64,000 nucleotides of DNA from CAYXLI01 sp964464925 (GTDB lineage: Bacteria > Acidobacteriota > Terriglobia > Bryobacterales > Bryobacteraceae): assembly GCA_964464925.1 (NCBI GenBank), contig CAYXLI010000011.1, forward strand, positions 116,025-180,024, in the 5' to 3' direction. The first letter of the stretch is position 1. Each line of letters starts with the position of its first letter. This document shows positions 7,398 through 16,015 of the stretch, piece after piece. Under the pieces are notes generated by a model. That model made no database searches and was not told the DNA's origin. It worked only from the letters and a program-made list of their open reading frames with translations. The translations under genes were made by a program, and so were the position numbers.

Positions 7398-8531
7398 ATG
7401 CTGCGGCAGCTCCTCACGTTACTCATTCTGTTGCTGGTGACGGTCTCTCTTGCTGTTCCGGCCAAGAAGAAAAAAAAGGGCGACGAGCAAGGTTACGTTC
7501 TGCCGCCGATCGTGGATGGATCCACTAAGAAGAAGAAAAAGGCCGAAGAAGAGACTCAGGCTCTGCCTCTTCCCAAAGACCTGCCCGGCGTTGTTATCGG
7601 GGAGGTGCAGCGCCTCACCTTCACGGTATCGCCTCTTTCCGGCAAGGGGCTCCTATCGGCACAGGTACGGGAAGCATTGCGTGCGACGTTGGCGCAAAAC
7701 AGGGGCGGCACCGTGCTGAAACTCCGGGCTTTTGTGGCCGGCTCCGGAGACCTGCGGCGCGTGGCGACGTTGGTGAGCGAGACGTTTACCGAGAAGAAAC
7801 TCCCGCTACCGGTTTTGACCACTGTTCAAGTGGGAGCGCTGCCGCTCGAAAACGCGCAGGTCGTCATAGAGTCGATCTCTTCCGATCGGAAGGCTCAGAA
7901 TGAGAATGGGGTTGCCTTTATCTCAGGGCAGGCCACGACCACCAAGGATGCCGCGACACCGCTTCTGAAGGCGGCAGAAGATGCAGGCGTGGACGCGAAG
8001 GACGTTTTGCGCGTGACGTGTTATCTGAATACGTACGACAAACTGGCCGACGTGAAGCACCAGATCGAAACCTCCTTTCCGCAAGCGGCGGCGAATTTCA
8101 TTCAATTGCAGCGCGGGACCATTCTGGACTTTGTGGAATGCGAGGCAGCGGCGGCTCTGCGCCAGACTCCGGCCAAGCCGGTCGTGTTCGTCGGCGCGAA
8201 GGAAGGCAGCTATTCCCAGGCAGCGTTAGTAGCGCCGGGAAAGATCGCGATTACCGGCGAACAGCTAGGGTTCCATCAGCAGGACGAGGATGTGAAGCTG
8301 GCATTCAACCGCATGGGCAAGACGCTGGAGAGCGCAGGTTCCAGCTACAAGCATGTAGCAATGATTCACACCTATTCGCTGACGCGCAAGGCCGCCGAAC
8401 AGATTCGCCGAATCCGGTTCGATTATGTGGACAAGGTCAATCCGCCCGCGAGTACTCTGCTGCTGTTCGAAGGACTGCCATCCTTAGACGCCAGCTTCGC
8501 GTTTGATCTGATGAGCGTGGTTCCTCAGTAA
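7398..8531 (+). CDS. Secreted protein with repeated RidA (YjgF)-like domains
   Basis: The protein has 377 residues from the ATG at 7398, which gives a clean signal peptide (MLRQLLTLLILLLVTVSLAV). Two lysine runs (five Lys each) follow in a linker of about 45 residues. Then come three RidA-like segments: about residues 65-160, 165-265 and 270-377. RidA proteins deaminate reactive enamines, using an arginine near the C-terminal PAR motif. Here the last domain has NPPAST, so the arginine is replaced and enzyme activity is doubtful. Export would also be unusual for this family. The 3' end overlaps the convergent DUF72 gene by 48 bases. Function unknown. Confidence 0.7.
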   Translation: MLRQLLTLLILLLVTVSLAVPAKKKKKGDEQGYVLPPIVDGSTKKKKKAEEETQALPLPKDLPGVVIGEVQRLTFTVSPLSGKGLLSAQVREALRATLAQNRGGTVLKLRAFVAGSGDLRRVATLVSETFTEKKLPLPVLTTVQVGALPLENAQVVIESISSDRKAQNENGVAFISGQATTTKDAATPLLKAAEDAGVDAKDVLRVTCYLNTYDKLADVKHQIETSFPQAAANFIQLQRGTILDFVECEAAAALRQTPAKPVVFVGAKEGSYSQAALVAPGKIAITGEQLGFHQQDEDVKLAFNRMGKTLESAGSSYKHVAMIHTYSLTRKAAEQIRRIRFDYVDKVNPPASTLLLFEGLPSLDASFAFDLMSVVPQ

Positions 8532-9221
8532 TTCCTCTGCATAGAGGGCTCCCGCCGGATCGTCCTCGTGCTTGAAATAGCAGTACACGTCACGTCCCTC
8601 CGAAAGCCACGTTTCGATCGCCTGGTGATGTTCGGCGCGCTCTTCCGGTGAATACGCCGGCTTGCGAAGCCGAAGGTAAACGAAGGACGCGGTGATGACA
8701 CGCGGAATCTCGAGTTTCTCCGATTCCGCAACACACAACGCGATCTCATTCTCTTTCAGGAGCGCGTAGACTTCGTCAGAGAGCCAGGACGGGTTCCGGA
8801 ACTCGAATGCGTAGCGGATGTTTTGTGGAAGCGTGGAGAGAAATTCCCGCAACAGGGCAAGATCCGCTTTGAAATTCGGCGGCAGTTGGAACAGGATCGG
8901 ACCGAGCCGATTGGCTTCCCTAAGCGGTGCGAGCGAATGGAGGAAAACCTGAGTGAAATCGTCGGAATTTCTGAGCCGCTGTATGTGGGTAATCTTCTGA
9001 TGGGCTTTCGGAGAAAAGTTGAAAGTCGCCGGGGTCTGAGCCATCCAGCCTTCCAGGATTTTTTGCGAGGCCAGCCGGCGGAAGGTGAAGTTCGCTTCGA
9101 CACTATTCAAACGGGATGCGTAGTATGCGAGGAACTTAGCCGCCGGAAGTTTAGCAGGATAAAAATCCGGCTTCCAGGAAGCGTAAGCAAATCCGGATGT
9201 CCCGGCGAAGAGATTGGCCAT
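8484..9221 (-). CDS. DUF72 (YecE-like) family protein
   Basis: The protein has 245 residues from the ATG at 9221. It shows the DUF72 signature start FAGTSGFAYASWKPDFYP, the motif LNSVEANFTFRR and the central LGPILFQLPPNF; the family forms a TIM barrel of unknown function. The only longer start is a TTG at 9254, which is less likely because a TACACT box (9231-9236) stands 9 bases before the chosen ATG. No Shine-Dalgarno sequence is seen. The tail overlaps the end of the RidA-like gene by 48 bases. Confidence 0.85.
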   Translation of the reverse strand: MANLFAGTSGFAYASWKPDFYPAKLPAAKFLAYYASRLNSVEANFTFRRLASQKILEGWMAQTPATFNFSPKAHQKITHIQRLRNSDDFTQVFLHSLAPLREANRLGPILFQLPPNFKADLALLREFLSTLPQNIRYAFEFRNPSWLSDEVYALLKENEIALCVAESEKLEIPRVITASFVYLRLRKPAYSPEERAEHHQAIETWLSEGRDVYCYFKHEDDPAGALYAEELLRNHAHQIKREAGV

Positions 9222-9299
9222 ATGGGTAGCAGTGTACTGAATCCGCCGATACAAAAAAACTTTCCATGGACCCCATAGAGGGTTTGCATAAACAAACTG

Positions 9300-9328
9300 T
9301 TGACAGTGAGTGCGGTAGTCCTTAACCT
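9300..9328 (+). promoter_or_regulatory. Possible promoter of the TonB-type receptor gene
   Basis: A perfect TTGACA (9300-9305) is followed after 17 bases by a weak TAACCT (9323-9328). The ATG at 9383 has GGGGGA just upstream. Only the -35 box is convincing. Confidence 0.3.
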
Positions 9329-9382
9329 GTTTAAAACGTAAGTGGTGCTTCTCATCATAAGAAGTTCACGTTTGGGGGACCA

Positions 9383-12300
9383 ATGAGAATCAGAAGTAGC
9401 GCCATAGCAACGCTTACCGTGCTGCTATTCACTGCCGCCTTACTCGGCCAGGCATTCTCCTCGCTCACCGGCAGCGTTACGGATCCTTCCGGCGCCGTAG
9501 TGCCGAGAGCCCAGATTGTGTTGGAAAACATAGACACCAACGCTAGGCGTGAAGTGCAGTCCAACGAAGCCGGTTCTTACACGATCACCCAAGTGCCGCC
9601 CGGCAACTATCGCATACGCGCAAAGGCAGCCGGCTTCGCCGACGTCCTTGTCAACGATGTGAGCCTACAGGTGAATACGCCCGCAACACTCAACCTCTCT
9701 TTCGAAAAGATCGGCACTGTGGCCGAGACTGTTTCCGTTAGCGCCGAAGCCGTGCAGATTAATACGACGGACGCTTCCATCGGCAATGCCATAGGAACGA
9801 AGGCGGTGATTGAGCTGCCGTTTTTCGCTCGCAATGCGGCGGGACTGCTCGCATTCCAACCGGGTGTCACCAACATCCAGACCGGGAATACGGACTACGT
9901 AGGCGCAAATCCTATAAGCCAAGGCGGCGGGACAATCGATGACCGCAACGGCGCGGTGAACGGGGGAAAGAGCGATCAATCCAACATTACCCTCGATGGA
10001 GTGGATGTAAACGATCAACAGAGCCGCCGGGCGTTTAAGAGCGTGCTTCGCGTGACTCTGGATTCGGTGCAGGAATTCCGCACGATCACATCCAATGCAA
10101 ATGCCGAGTTCGGACGCAGTTCGGGCGCACAGGTTGCGCTTGTGACCAAGAGCGGCACGAATGACTTACACGGCTCGCTTTACGAATATCACCGCAATAC
10201 CATCACGGCGGCGAACGATTTCTTCAATAACGCCTCCGGGGTGAAACGACCGGCGCTGTTGATCAACGTGTTCGGCGGGTCCGTGGGTGGCCCGTTGAAG
10301 AGGAACAAAGCGTTTTTCTTTCTGAATTACGAAGGCCGGCGTGACGCTAGCGCGTTGAGCGCAACACGCACCGTTCCCTCTGAGAAGCTCAAGGCCGGCA
10401 CGCTACAGTACCTGACCATGGCGGGCGGCGTGGCAGAACTGAGCCCGGAGCGCCTGAAACAGATTGATCCATTGGGCATTGGACCTAACGCAGCATCACT
10501 CGCTTTGTTTAAGCAGTATCCGGTTGGCAACGACCCGTCTCTGGGTGACGGCCTGAACACGATCGGGTACAGATTCACGGCCGGCCAGCACACCAAATTC
10601 GACACGTACATCGCCAAGTTCGATTACATGCTGGATTCCGCAGGCAAACACCAGCTTTTCTGGCGCGGCAATCTGCAGAACGACCACTCAAGCGGAATTC
10701 CACAATTTCCGGGGCAGCCGCCAAACAGTGTCGGACTGGATAACAGCAAAGGTCTTGCCGCCGGCTACACATGGATTGCAAAGTCGAATCTGGTGAGCAC
10801 GACGCGGTACGGTTTCACACGACAAGGGACCGAGAGCACCGGCATTCAAACGGCGTCGCCCGTGACCTTCCGCAACTTCAGCACGATCTACGGTCTGACT
10901 CGCGGCATTAGCCGGATCATTCCTGTTCACAACATCACTCAGGATTTTGCGTACACCCTGAATGTCCACGATATCCGCATCGGCGGTGTTATGCGCTTCA
11001 CTTCGAACCAGTCGATCAATTTCGACAAAGCATATAATCTCGCCACAACCAACGTATCGTGGCTGCGCGGAACGGGAGCCGATCTGCAAACCGGCGTCGG
11101 CGACCTGAGCCCGCGTTTCCGGACTTCCTACGGAGACGCGATGGTTGCACTGTTAGGAATCGTGACCCAGGGCAATGGTAACTACAACTACGACGTTCAG
11201 GGAAACCTGCTACCGACCGGTACACCGGTCCGCAGGACCTTCAAGAACGAAGAGTACGAGATGTACGCGCAGGACTCGTGGAAGGTGACGCGCGCGCTGA
11301 CAGTGACGTATGGACTTCGTTATTCCTTGATGCCGCCGGTGTATGAAGCGAATGGCGTTCAGACATCGGCCAACGTCCGGCTCGGCGACTGGTTTAATCA
11401 ACGGGGCGCGCTTGCGCAGCAGGGCAAGCCGCAGACCGATGCGGGACTGATCACGTTCAATCTGGCCAACAGCCCGCAGGGCCGGCCGCTCTACGACTAT
11501 CACAAGAAGAACTTCGCTCCGCGTCTTGCTTTGGCCTATTCTCCGAACGCAGATAGCGGCCTCTCGAAGTTCCTGTTCGGTGGTCCGGGCAGAACCTCGA
11601 TCCGCGCCGGTTTCGGGATGTTCTATGACCTTTTCGGCCAGGGTTTGATGCGCGCCGCCGATTCTACTTTGTTCGGTCTCTCTTCCAGCCTGACCAACCC
11701 ATCCGGTGTGCAGACTGCAGCAACGGCGCCGCGTTTTACCGGCTTTTTCAATGTACCGGGCCAGTTGGTGCGTCCGGCTCCGATCGTGAAGTTTCCCGTG
11801 ACGTATCCTATTTCCGGCGCCGGAAGCTTTGCGATCACCAACAGCATCGACGATACGATCAAGCCACCTTACACGATGAACCTGAACTTCAGCATCCAGC
11901 GCGAACTAGGCGGCGGATGGCTGGTGCAGGGTGCATACGTAGGACGGCTTTCCCGCCGCTCTCTTGTGTCCAGGGACCTCGCGATGCCCACTGACCTGAA
12001 GGATCCCCAGTCCGGCCAGACTTACTTCCAGGCGGCAACCCAACTTGCTGCGTACGTCAAAGGAAAGGTTCCGACAGCGAACGTGCCGAAGCTTCCGTTT
12101 TGGGAGAACTTCTGGTCGAATGCGGCCACCGGCGACCTGACGGCAACCCAAGTGGTTTACAACTCCTTCAAGTTATATCCGAACGACTGGACATCCGCAC
12201 TGGCGGATTTGGATGAGTTCGCCTCCCCTACTTGTGGGCGGCTGGGTTGTAATGCCATGTTCAATCCGCAATTCTCGGCTCTCGGAGCGCTTAGTTCTAT

Positions 12301-13111
12301 TGGCACCGGCAGCTATCATGCGATGCAGTGGACAGTCCGCAAGCGGTTCGGCGGAAGCCTGTTGTGGGACCTGAACTATACCTGGTCGAAATCCATTGAC
12401 ATCAGCTCCAATTCGGAATATTCGCAAGGGCCGAACGGTCCTTCGACCATCGGCTATGCGGGGTTCCTGGTGAACCCGTGGAACATCGGCCAGCGGCGGG
12501 GCGTTTCGGACTACGACATGACTCACCTGATCAATACGTTCGCGGTTTGGGAAGCGCCATTCGGCCGCGGCAAGAAGTTCGGCAGTTCTGCAAACGGCCT
12601 CGTAAACGCGCTGGTTGGGGGCTGGCAGATTGCGCCCACCCTCAGTTTAGGATCGGGACTTCCGGTTAGCGTCGGCAACGGACGCAACTGGCCGACGAAT
12701 TGGAATATTACCGGGTGGGCTACCGCAATTAATCCCGTAACGGTAGCCACCGGCGTCACAAAGAATGCGCCCTCCATTGCCGGCGCGTCGGGTGTCAACC
12801 TGTTCTCCGATCCCGCGACAGCTATCAAGTCATTCGACTACACGTTTCCGGGTCAGACCGGTACCCGCAATCCGGTCCGCGGCGACGGTCCTTTCGCCAT
12901 CAACCTGGGCGTGAGCAAACGTTTCCAGATGCCATGGAAGGAGAGCCATCGCCTGCAGATTCGCTGGGAGACGTTCAATCTAACCAATTCAGCCCGGTTT
13001 GACGTGAGCAGCTTGTCACTGGATCTCGGAAATACGGGTACGTTCGGCAAATACTCGAGTCTACTGGGCAGCCCACGCCAGATGCAATTCGCGGCGCGAT
13101 ACGAATTCTAA
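9383..13111 (+). CDS. TonB-dependent receptor-like outer membrane protein with N-terminal carboxypeptidase-regulatory domain
   Basis: The protein has 1242 residues. A signal peptide (about 1-23) is followed by a CarboxypepD-regulatory/CNA-B-like domain, about 28-110 (LTGSVTDPSGAVVPRAQIVL). Next comes a plug region about 115-300 with FGRSSGAQVALVTKSGTND and GGSVGGPLKRNKAFFF, then a long beta-barrel ending in an aromatic residue (ARYEF), as outer membrane barrels do. This is the large receptor class that Solibacter-type acidobacteria carry in many copies. It probably takes up polymers or large ligands across the outer membrane, but the ligand cannot be predicted. No SusD partner or TonB/ExbBD gene is nearby. 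It stands alone and convergent with a sulfatase. Confidence 0.88.
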   Translation: MRIRSSAIATLTVLLFTAALLGQAFSSLTGSVTDPSGAVVPRAQIVLENIDTNARREVQSNEAGSYTITQVPPGNYRIRAKAAGFADVLVNDVSLQVNTPATLNLSFEKIGTVAETVSVSAEAVQINTTDASIGNAIGTKAVIELPFFARNAAGLLAFQPGVTNIQTGNTDYVGANPISQGGGTIDDRNGAVNGGKSDQSNITLDGVDVNDQQSRRAFKSVLRVTLDSVQEFRTITSNANAEFGRSSGAQVALVTKSGTNDLHGSLYEYHRNTITAANDFFNNASGVKRPALLINVFGGSVGGPLKRNKAFFFLNYEGRRDASALSATRTVPSEKLKAGTLQYLTMAGGVAELSPERLKQIDPLGIGPNAASLALFKQYPVGNDPSLGDGLNTIGYRFTAGQHTKFDTYIAKFDYMLDSAGKHQLFWRGNLQNDHSSGIPQFPGQPPNSVGLDNSKGLAAGYTWIAKSNLVSTTRYGFTRQGTESTGIQTASPVTFRNFSTIYGLTRGISRIIPVHNITQDFAYTLNVHDIRIGGVMRFTSNQSINFDKAYNLATTNVSWLRGTGADLQTGVGDLSPRFRTSYGDAMVALLGIVTQGNGNYNYDVQGNLLPTGTPVRRTFKNEEYEMYAQDSWKVTRALTVTYGLRYSLMPPVYEANGVQTSANVRLGDWFNQRGALAQQGKPQTDAGLITFNLANSPQGRPLYDYHKKNFAPRLALAYSPNADSGLSKFLFGGPGRTSIRAGFGMFYDLFGQGLMRAADSTLFGLSSSLTNPSGVQTAATAPRFTGFFNVPGQLVRPAPIVKFPVTYPISGAGSFAITNSIDDTIKPPYTMNLNFSIQRELGGGWLVQGAYVGRLSRRSLVSRDLAMPTDLKDPQSGQTYFQAATQLAAYVKGKVPTANVPKLPFWENFWSNAATGDLTATQVVYNSFKLYPNDWTSALADLDEFASPTCGRLGCNAMFNPQFSALGALSSIGTGSYHAMQWTVRKRFGGSLLWDLNYTWSKSIDISSNSEYSQGPNGPSTIGYAGFLVNPWNIGQRRGVSDYDMTHLINTFAVWEAPFGRGKKFGSSANGLVNALVGGWQIAPTLSLGSGLPVSVGNGRNWPTNWNITGWATAINPVTVATGVTKNAPSIAGASGVNLFSDPATAIKSFDYTFPGQTGTRNPVRGDGPFAINLGVSKRFQMPWKESHRLQIRWETFNLTNSARFDVSSLSLDLGNTGTFGKYSSLLGSPRQMQFAARYEF

Positions 13112-13131
13112 AAAAAACGCCCCGGTTCGGG
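13110..13131 (-). terminator. Rho-independent terminator for the sulfatase gene
   Basis: On the minus strand a CCCG-AAC-CGGG hairpin (13131-13121) is followed three bases later by a run of eight T (13117-13110). It lies 64 bases beyond the sulfatase stop and touches the receptor stop codon. The stem is short. Confidence 0.5.
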
Positions 13132-13194
13132 ACTAACGATGATGTTCGGAGAGGTTCGCCGCGGTCTGTGCGAATGCCGGAGCCAACAGGAAGG

Positions 13195-14508
13195 CTACTG
13201 CGTAGCGGTGGCGCGCCATGCTTTCAACTCCGCCTGCAACTGCCTCGTGACGTCAGGGTATTCCTGGGCGATATTGCGCCGTTCCTGCGGGTCCTTCACG
13301 ACGTCATAGAGGAAGTGATTCACGCCCATGTGAAGGAGTTTGTATTCTCCGCGCATCGCGGCATACATGTCTCCGCCTTCGGTCTGCCATTCCCAAAAGA
13401 TCGTTCGTTCGGGAGCTTTCTTACGGCCGGTCCAGACATCCAGCATGTTCTCCCCGTCGACCTTCCAAGAAGGATCCGGCGCGAGCGTGGCGGCTGCCAT
13501 GAGAGTGGGCAGCACATCGGTCATGTGCATGATCTCTTCAGACCGCTTGCCCGCTGGAATGTTGTTCCGCCACCTTACGAACGCGGGCATGCGGATGCCG
13601 CCCTCTTCCAAACTGCGTTTCTGCCCGCGGAATGGCCTGTTACTGTCGTGGTAATTGGCCGCGCCCTCATTACCCTTTTCAAAAGTCGCGCCGTTATCGC
13701 TGGAGAAAACCACGATCGTGTTCTCGGCCAGACCGGCGTCATCAATCGCCTTGGCGATGCGCCCGATGGCAGCATCGAGACGGTGGATCATGGCCGCGTA
13801 CGTGGCGTTGTAAGGCTTGGCCGGATTCTTTTCCTTGAACTTGCCACGGTACCGGGCGACTTCCTCCTCCGGTGCCTCAATCAGGAAATGCGGTTCAATG
13901 AACGCCGAATAGAGAAAGAACGGATTGCGCTTGTTGGCCTCAATGAACTTGATGGACTCATCCGCAACCAGATCCGCGCTATATCCGGTGACTGGCACCG
14001 GATCCCGTCCGCGAAACAAAGTCTTCGGAAAATGTTCCCACGCGGCGCGGGCATCCAAATAGCCGAACGTCTGATCGAAGCCTTGATCCAGCGGGTGAGT
14101 GAAAGTTCCGTCTTTCAGGACGCCGTGATGCCATTTGCCCGCAAGCGCGGATTTATATCCGAAAGGCTTGAGGGCCTCCGCGATAGTCACTTCGGATTTC
14201 GGCAGGTCTGTATTATTATTTCGAACGGTGTTGTGAATTGTGTACTTGCCCGTCAGGAGACAGGCGCGCGAGGGCGCGCACAGCGGCGACGCGGTATACC
14301 AACGGTTGAAAATAGTGCCCTGCGCGGCGAGCCGGTCCAGGTTAGGCGTTTCCCAATCTTTGCGGCCATTGAAGCCGACGTCGCCGAAGCCCAGGTCGTC
14401 GGCAAGGAGCATTACGAAATTGGGCCGCCGGATTTCCTGGGCCCAGTTCAAAAACGGACCGAGCGTTCCGCCTGCCAGCAGACGCACCGCATCTCTACGG
14501 TTCCACAT
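13195..14508 (-). CDS. Tat-exported sulfatase (arylsulfatase family, type I)
   Basis: The protein has 437 residues from the ATG at 14508. The N-terminus has a twin arginine (NRRDAVRLLAGG), suggesting Tat export. The formylglycine signature C-A-P-S-R is at Cys77-Arg81 (SPLCAPSRACLLTGKY), and metal ligands Asp37/Asp38 (LLADDLGFGD) and SSDNGATFEKG are present. Such enzymes hydrolyse sulfate esters of polysaccharides, lipids or aryl compounds in the periplasm; Cys77 would need a formylglycine-generating enzyme encoded elsewhere. A small plus-strand gene starts 20 bases upstream, so the two share a promoter region. Confidence 0.93.
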   Translation of the reverse strand: MWNRRDAVRLLAGGTLGPFLNWAQEIRRPNFVMLLADDLGFGDVGFNGRKDWETPNLDRLAAQGTIFNRWYTASPLCAPSRACLLTGKYTIHNTVRNNNTDLPKSEVTIAEALKPFGYKSALAGKWHHGVLKDGTFTHPLDQGFDQTFGYLDARAAWEHFPKTLFRGRDPVPVTGYSADLVADESIKFIEANKRNPFFLYSAFIEPHFLIEAPEEEVARYRGKFKEKNPAKPYNATYAAMIHRLDAAIGRIAKAIDDAGLAENTIVVFSSDNGATFEKGNEGAANYHDSNRPFRGQKRSLEEGGIRMPAFVRWRNNIPAGKRSEEIMHMTDVLPTLMAAATLAPDPSWKVDGENMLDVWTGRKKAPERTIFWEWQTEGGDMYAAMRGEYKLLHMGVNHFLYDVVKDPQERRNIAQEYPDVTRQLQAELKAWRATATQ

Positions 14509-14528
14509 AGCGGTATGGAAAGCATAAC

Positions 14529-14843
14529 ATGTCATACAGCAAATCCTTTATGCGCTCCGGAATTTTGGTACATGGCTCGAACCACCTGATTGTGAACGGT
14601 CCCCGGCCGTCGCTGGAACAGGCGCGGAAACTGATCAAGGCCTGGGAATTCCCGGAAATCGGCGAGGTACCGGAGACCGGCGAGTGGAGCATAAAGACCA
14701 AGGAGTACCGGGAACAACTGCAATGGGCTTTCGTACTCGATCACAGTGAGCCACACACGGAAGCGGTTCGTGTCCTGCTGGACGAACTGGAACGCCGGGG
14801 CGTTACAATCGACCGCGGACCGGGCCTCCTGCTTCAGAGGTAG
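14529..14843 (+). CDS. Small hypothetical protein
   Basis: The protein has 104 residues. I do not recognise the family. The composition looks like a real soluble protein (HLIVNGPRPSLEQARKLIKA, WEFPEIGEVPETGEW), with a charged helical C-terminal half and no signal peptide or cysteine. GGAAAGC lies a few bases before the ATG; an internal ATG at 14550 is possible. It is divergent from the sulfatase and its last 10 bases overlap the convergent acyltransferase-like gene. Confidence 0.5.
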   Translation: MSYSKSFMRSGILVHGSNHLIVNGPRPSLEQARKLIKAWEFPEIGEVPETGEWSIKTKEYREQLQWAFVLDHSEPHTEAVRVLLDELERRGVTIDRGPGLLLQR

Positions 14844-16015
14844 CTCAGCCAGGGACTGCGGTTCCTTTGTTTGACGGATGCGAACCAGCGGCAAACCGGG
14901 TACAGCAGCGCCACAGCGACGATCCACAATACATAACCCAACAGCAGGGAATGTCCGAAATCCACCGGTAGGTTTTTCATGGACGCATAGAAGCCCGGCA
15001 TCGTGTACAGCCAATCTACCCGGCCCCATCGGCCATAGGCATACAGCATTGTCAGTGCGTGCAGCAGAGGCACATGCAGGAGGTAGTAGAACATCGGAAC
15101 CCGTCCGAAGACGAGGAAGGGAGACCAGATGCGCGGATTTCGATCCGGCAGAAAGGAAAGGATCATCAGCGCTGGACCGATGGTCATGAGCGCATACAGC
15201 AAAGATGGCGGATATTTGGTGCAGTTCACAAACGAGAGGAACGTGAAAATCGTGCTCTTCTGCACGGCCCACGGTCGCGGGTCCCCATACCAGTTCGTGG
15301 CGCGAAGTACGATGAAACTGACCGTCAGCACAAAACCGAGCTTGCGCACGAGGGCGCGCCGATCCGCTTGCTCCAACTTGTATATCGAGCCGAACCAATA
15401 CCCGCAGCACAGAATCCCGAGCCATGGCAGCAGAGGGTAGGCCACCAGGTGAATGCGGCCTGTAGCCGCCGAAATCACGCCCGGCTGGTGCAGGAACAGC
15501 CACCACCATGCGTTGCTCTGGATAGGGTCCAGCAAATTATGCAGGCTGACAAGCAGGATTCCGAGCAGGCCAACGGCGCTGGGCGGGAGGTGAATGAGCG
15601 CGGCCATCAGAACCATGGAAGCGCCGATTACCGCGATCACCTGCGTAAAGCTGAAGCTGTAATTCCAATTGAACGTGAAACTCCAGCGGATCACGACGTA
15701 TTCCAGGAAGATGAGCCAGAGGCCGCGCGTCCACAGGAATCGGGACATCGCCGTGCGAGACCTTCCGCGGTTCAACGCGAGCATGATTCCGGCTCCCGCG
15801 AGAAAAACGAAGACGGGCGCGCAGAAGTGCGTAATCCAACGCGTGAGGAACAGTACTGCGGTCGTCTTTGAAAGATCGAGCGGGTCGAAGGTCTGCAGGG
15901 TGATAAATTCGCGCGCGTGATCGAGGGCCATGAGGACCATCACAAGACCGCGGAGGATATCGATCGAGTCGATTCTCGCCTTAGGCAGGGGGGCCGGAGC
16001 GCTACTTGCGCTCAT
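14834..16015 (-). CDS. DUF1624 / heparan N-acetyltransferase-like multi-span membrane protein
   Basis: The protein has 393 residues with about ten hydrophobic spans. Near the N-terminus it shows RIDSIDILRGLVMVLMALDH, the hallmark of DUF1624 and related YeiB/HGSNAT-like membrane acyltransferases, and further on FLAGAGIMLAL. These transfer acyl groups to sugars across the membrane or have unknown roles. The ATG at 16015 overlaps the amidohydrolase stop by 14 bases and has GGGGAGA upstream, so it is translationally coupled as the last gene of a four-gene operon. The substrate is unknown. Confidence 0.78.
   Translation of the reverse strand: MSASSAPAPLPKARIDSIDILRGLVMVLMALDHAREFITLQTFDPLDLSKTTAVLFLTRWITHFCAPVFVFLAGAGIMLALNRGRSRTAMSRFLWTRGLWLIFLEYVVIRWSFTFNWNYSFSFTQVIAVIGASMVLMAALIHLPPSAVGLLGILLVSLHNLLDPIQSNAWWWLFLHQPGVISAATGRIHLVAYPLLPWLGILCCGYWFGSIYKLEQADRRALVRKLGFVLTVSFIVLRATNWYGDPRPWAVQKSTIFTFLSFVNCTKYPPSLLYALMTIGPALMILSFLPDRNPRIWSPFLVFGRVPMFYYLLHVPLLHALTMLYAYGRWGRVDWLYTMPGFYASMKNLPVDFGHSLLLGYVLWIVAVALLYPVCRWFASVKQRNRSPWLSYL

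Noticed and set aside
13168..14589. Long plus-strand reading frame opposite the sulfatase
   Set aside because: It is antisense to a gene with an intact CxPSR site and metal ligands; its translation is rich in Arg/His/Gly with no recognisable domain.
14532..15509. 325-residue minus-strand frame overlapping the DUF1624 gene and the small plus-strand gene
   Set aside because: It lies in another frame of a clear membrane protein gene and has low-quality, Arg/Pro-rich composition without domains.
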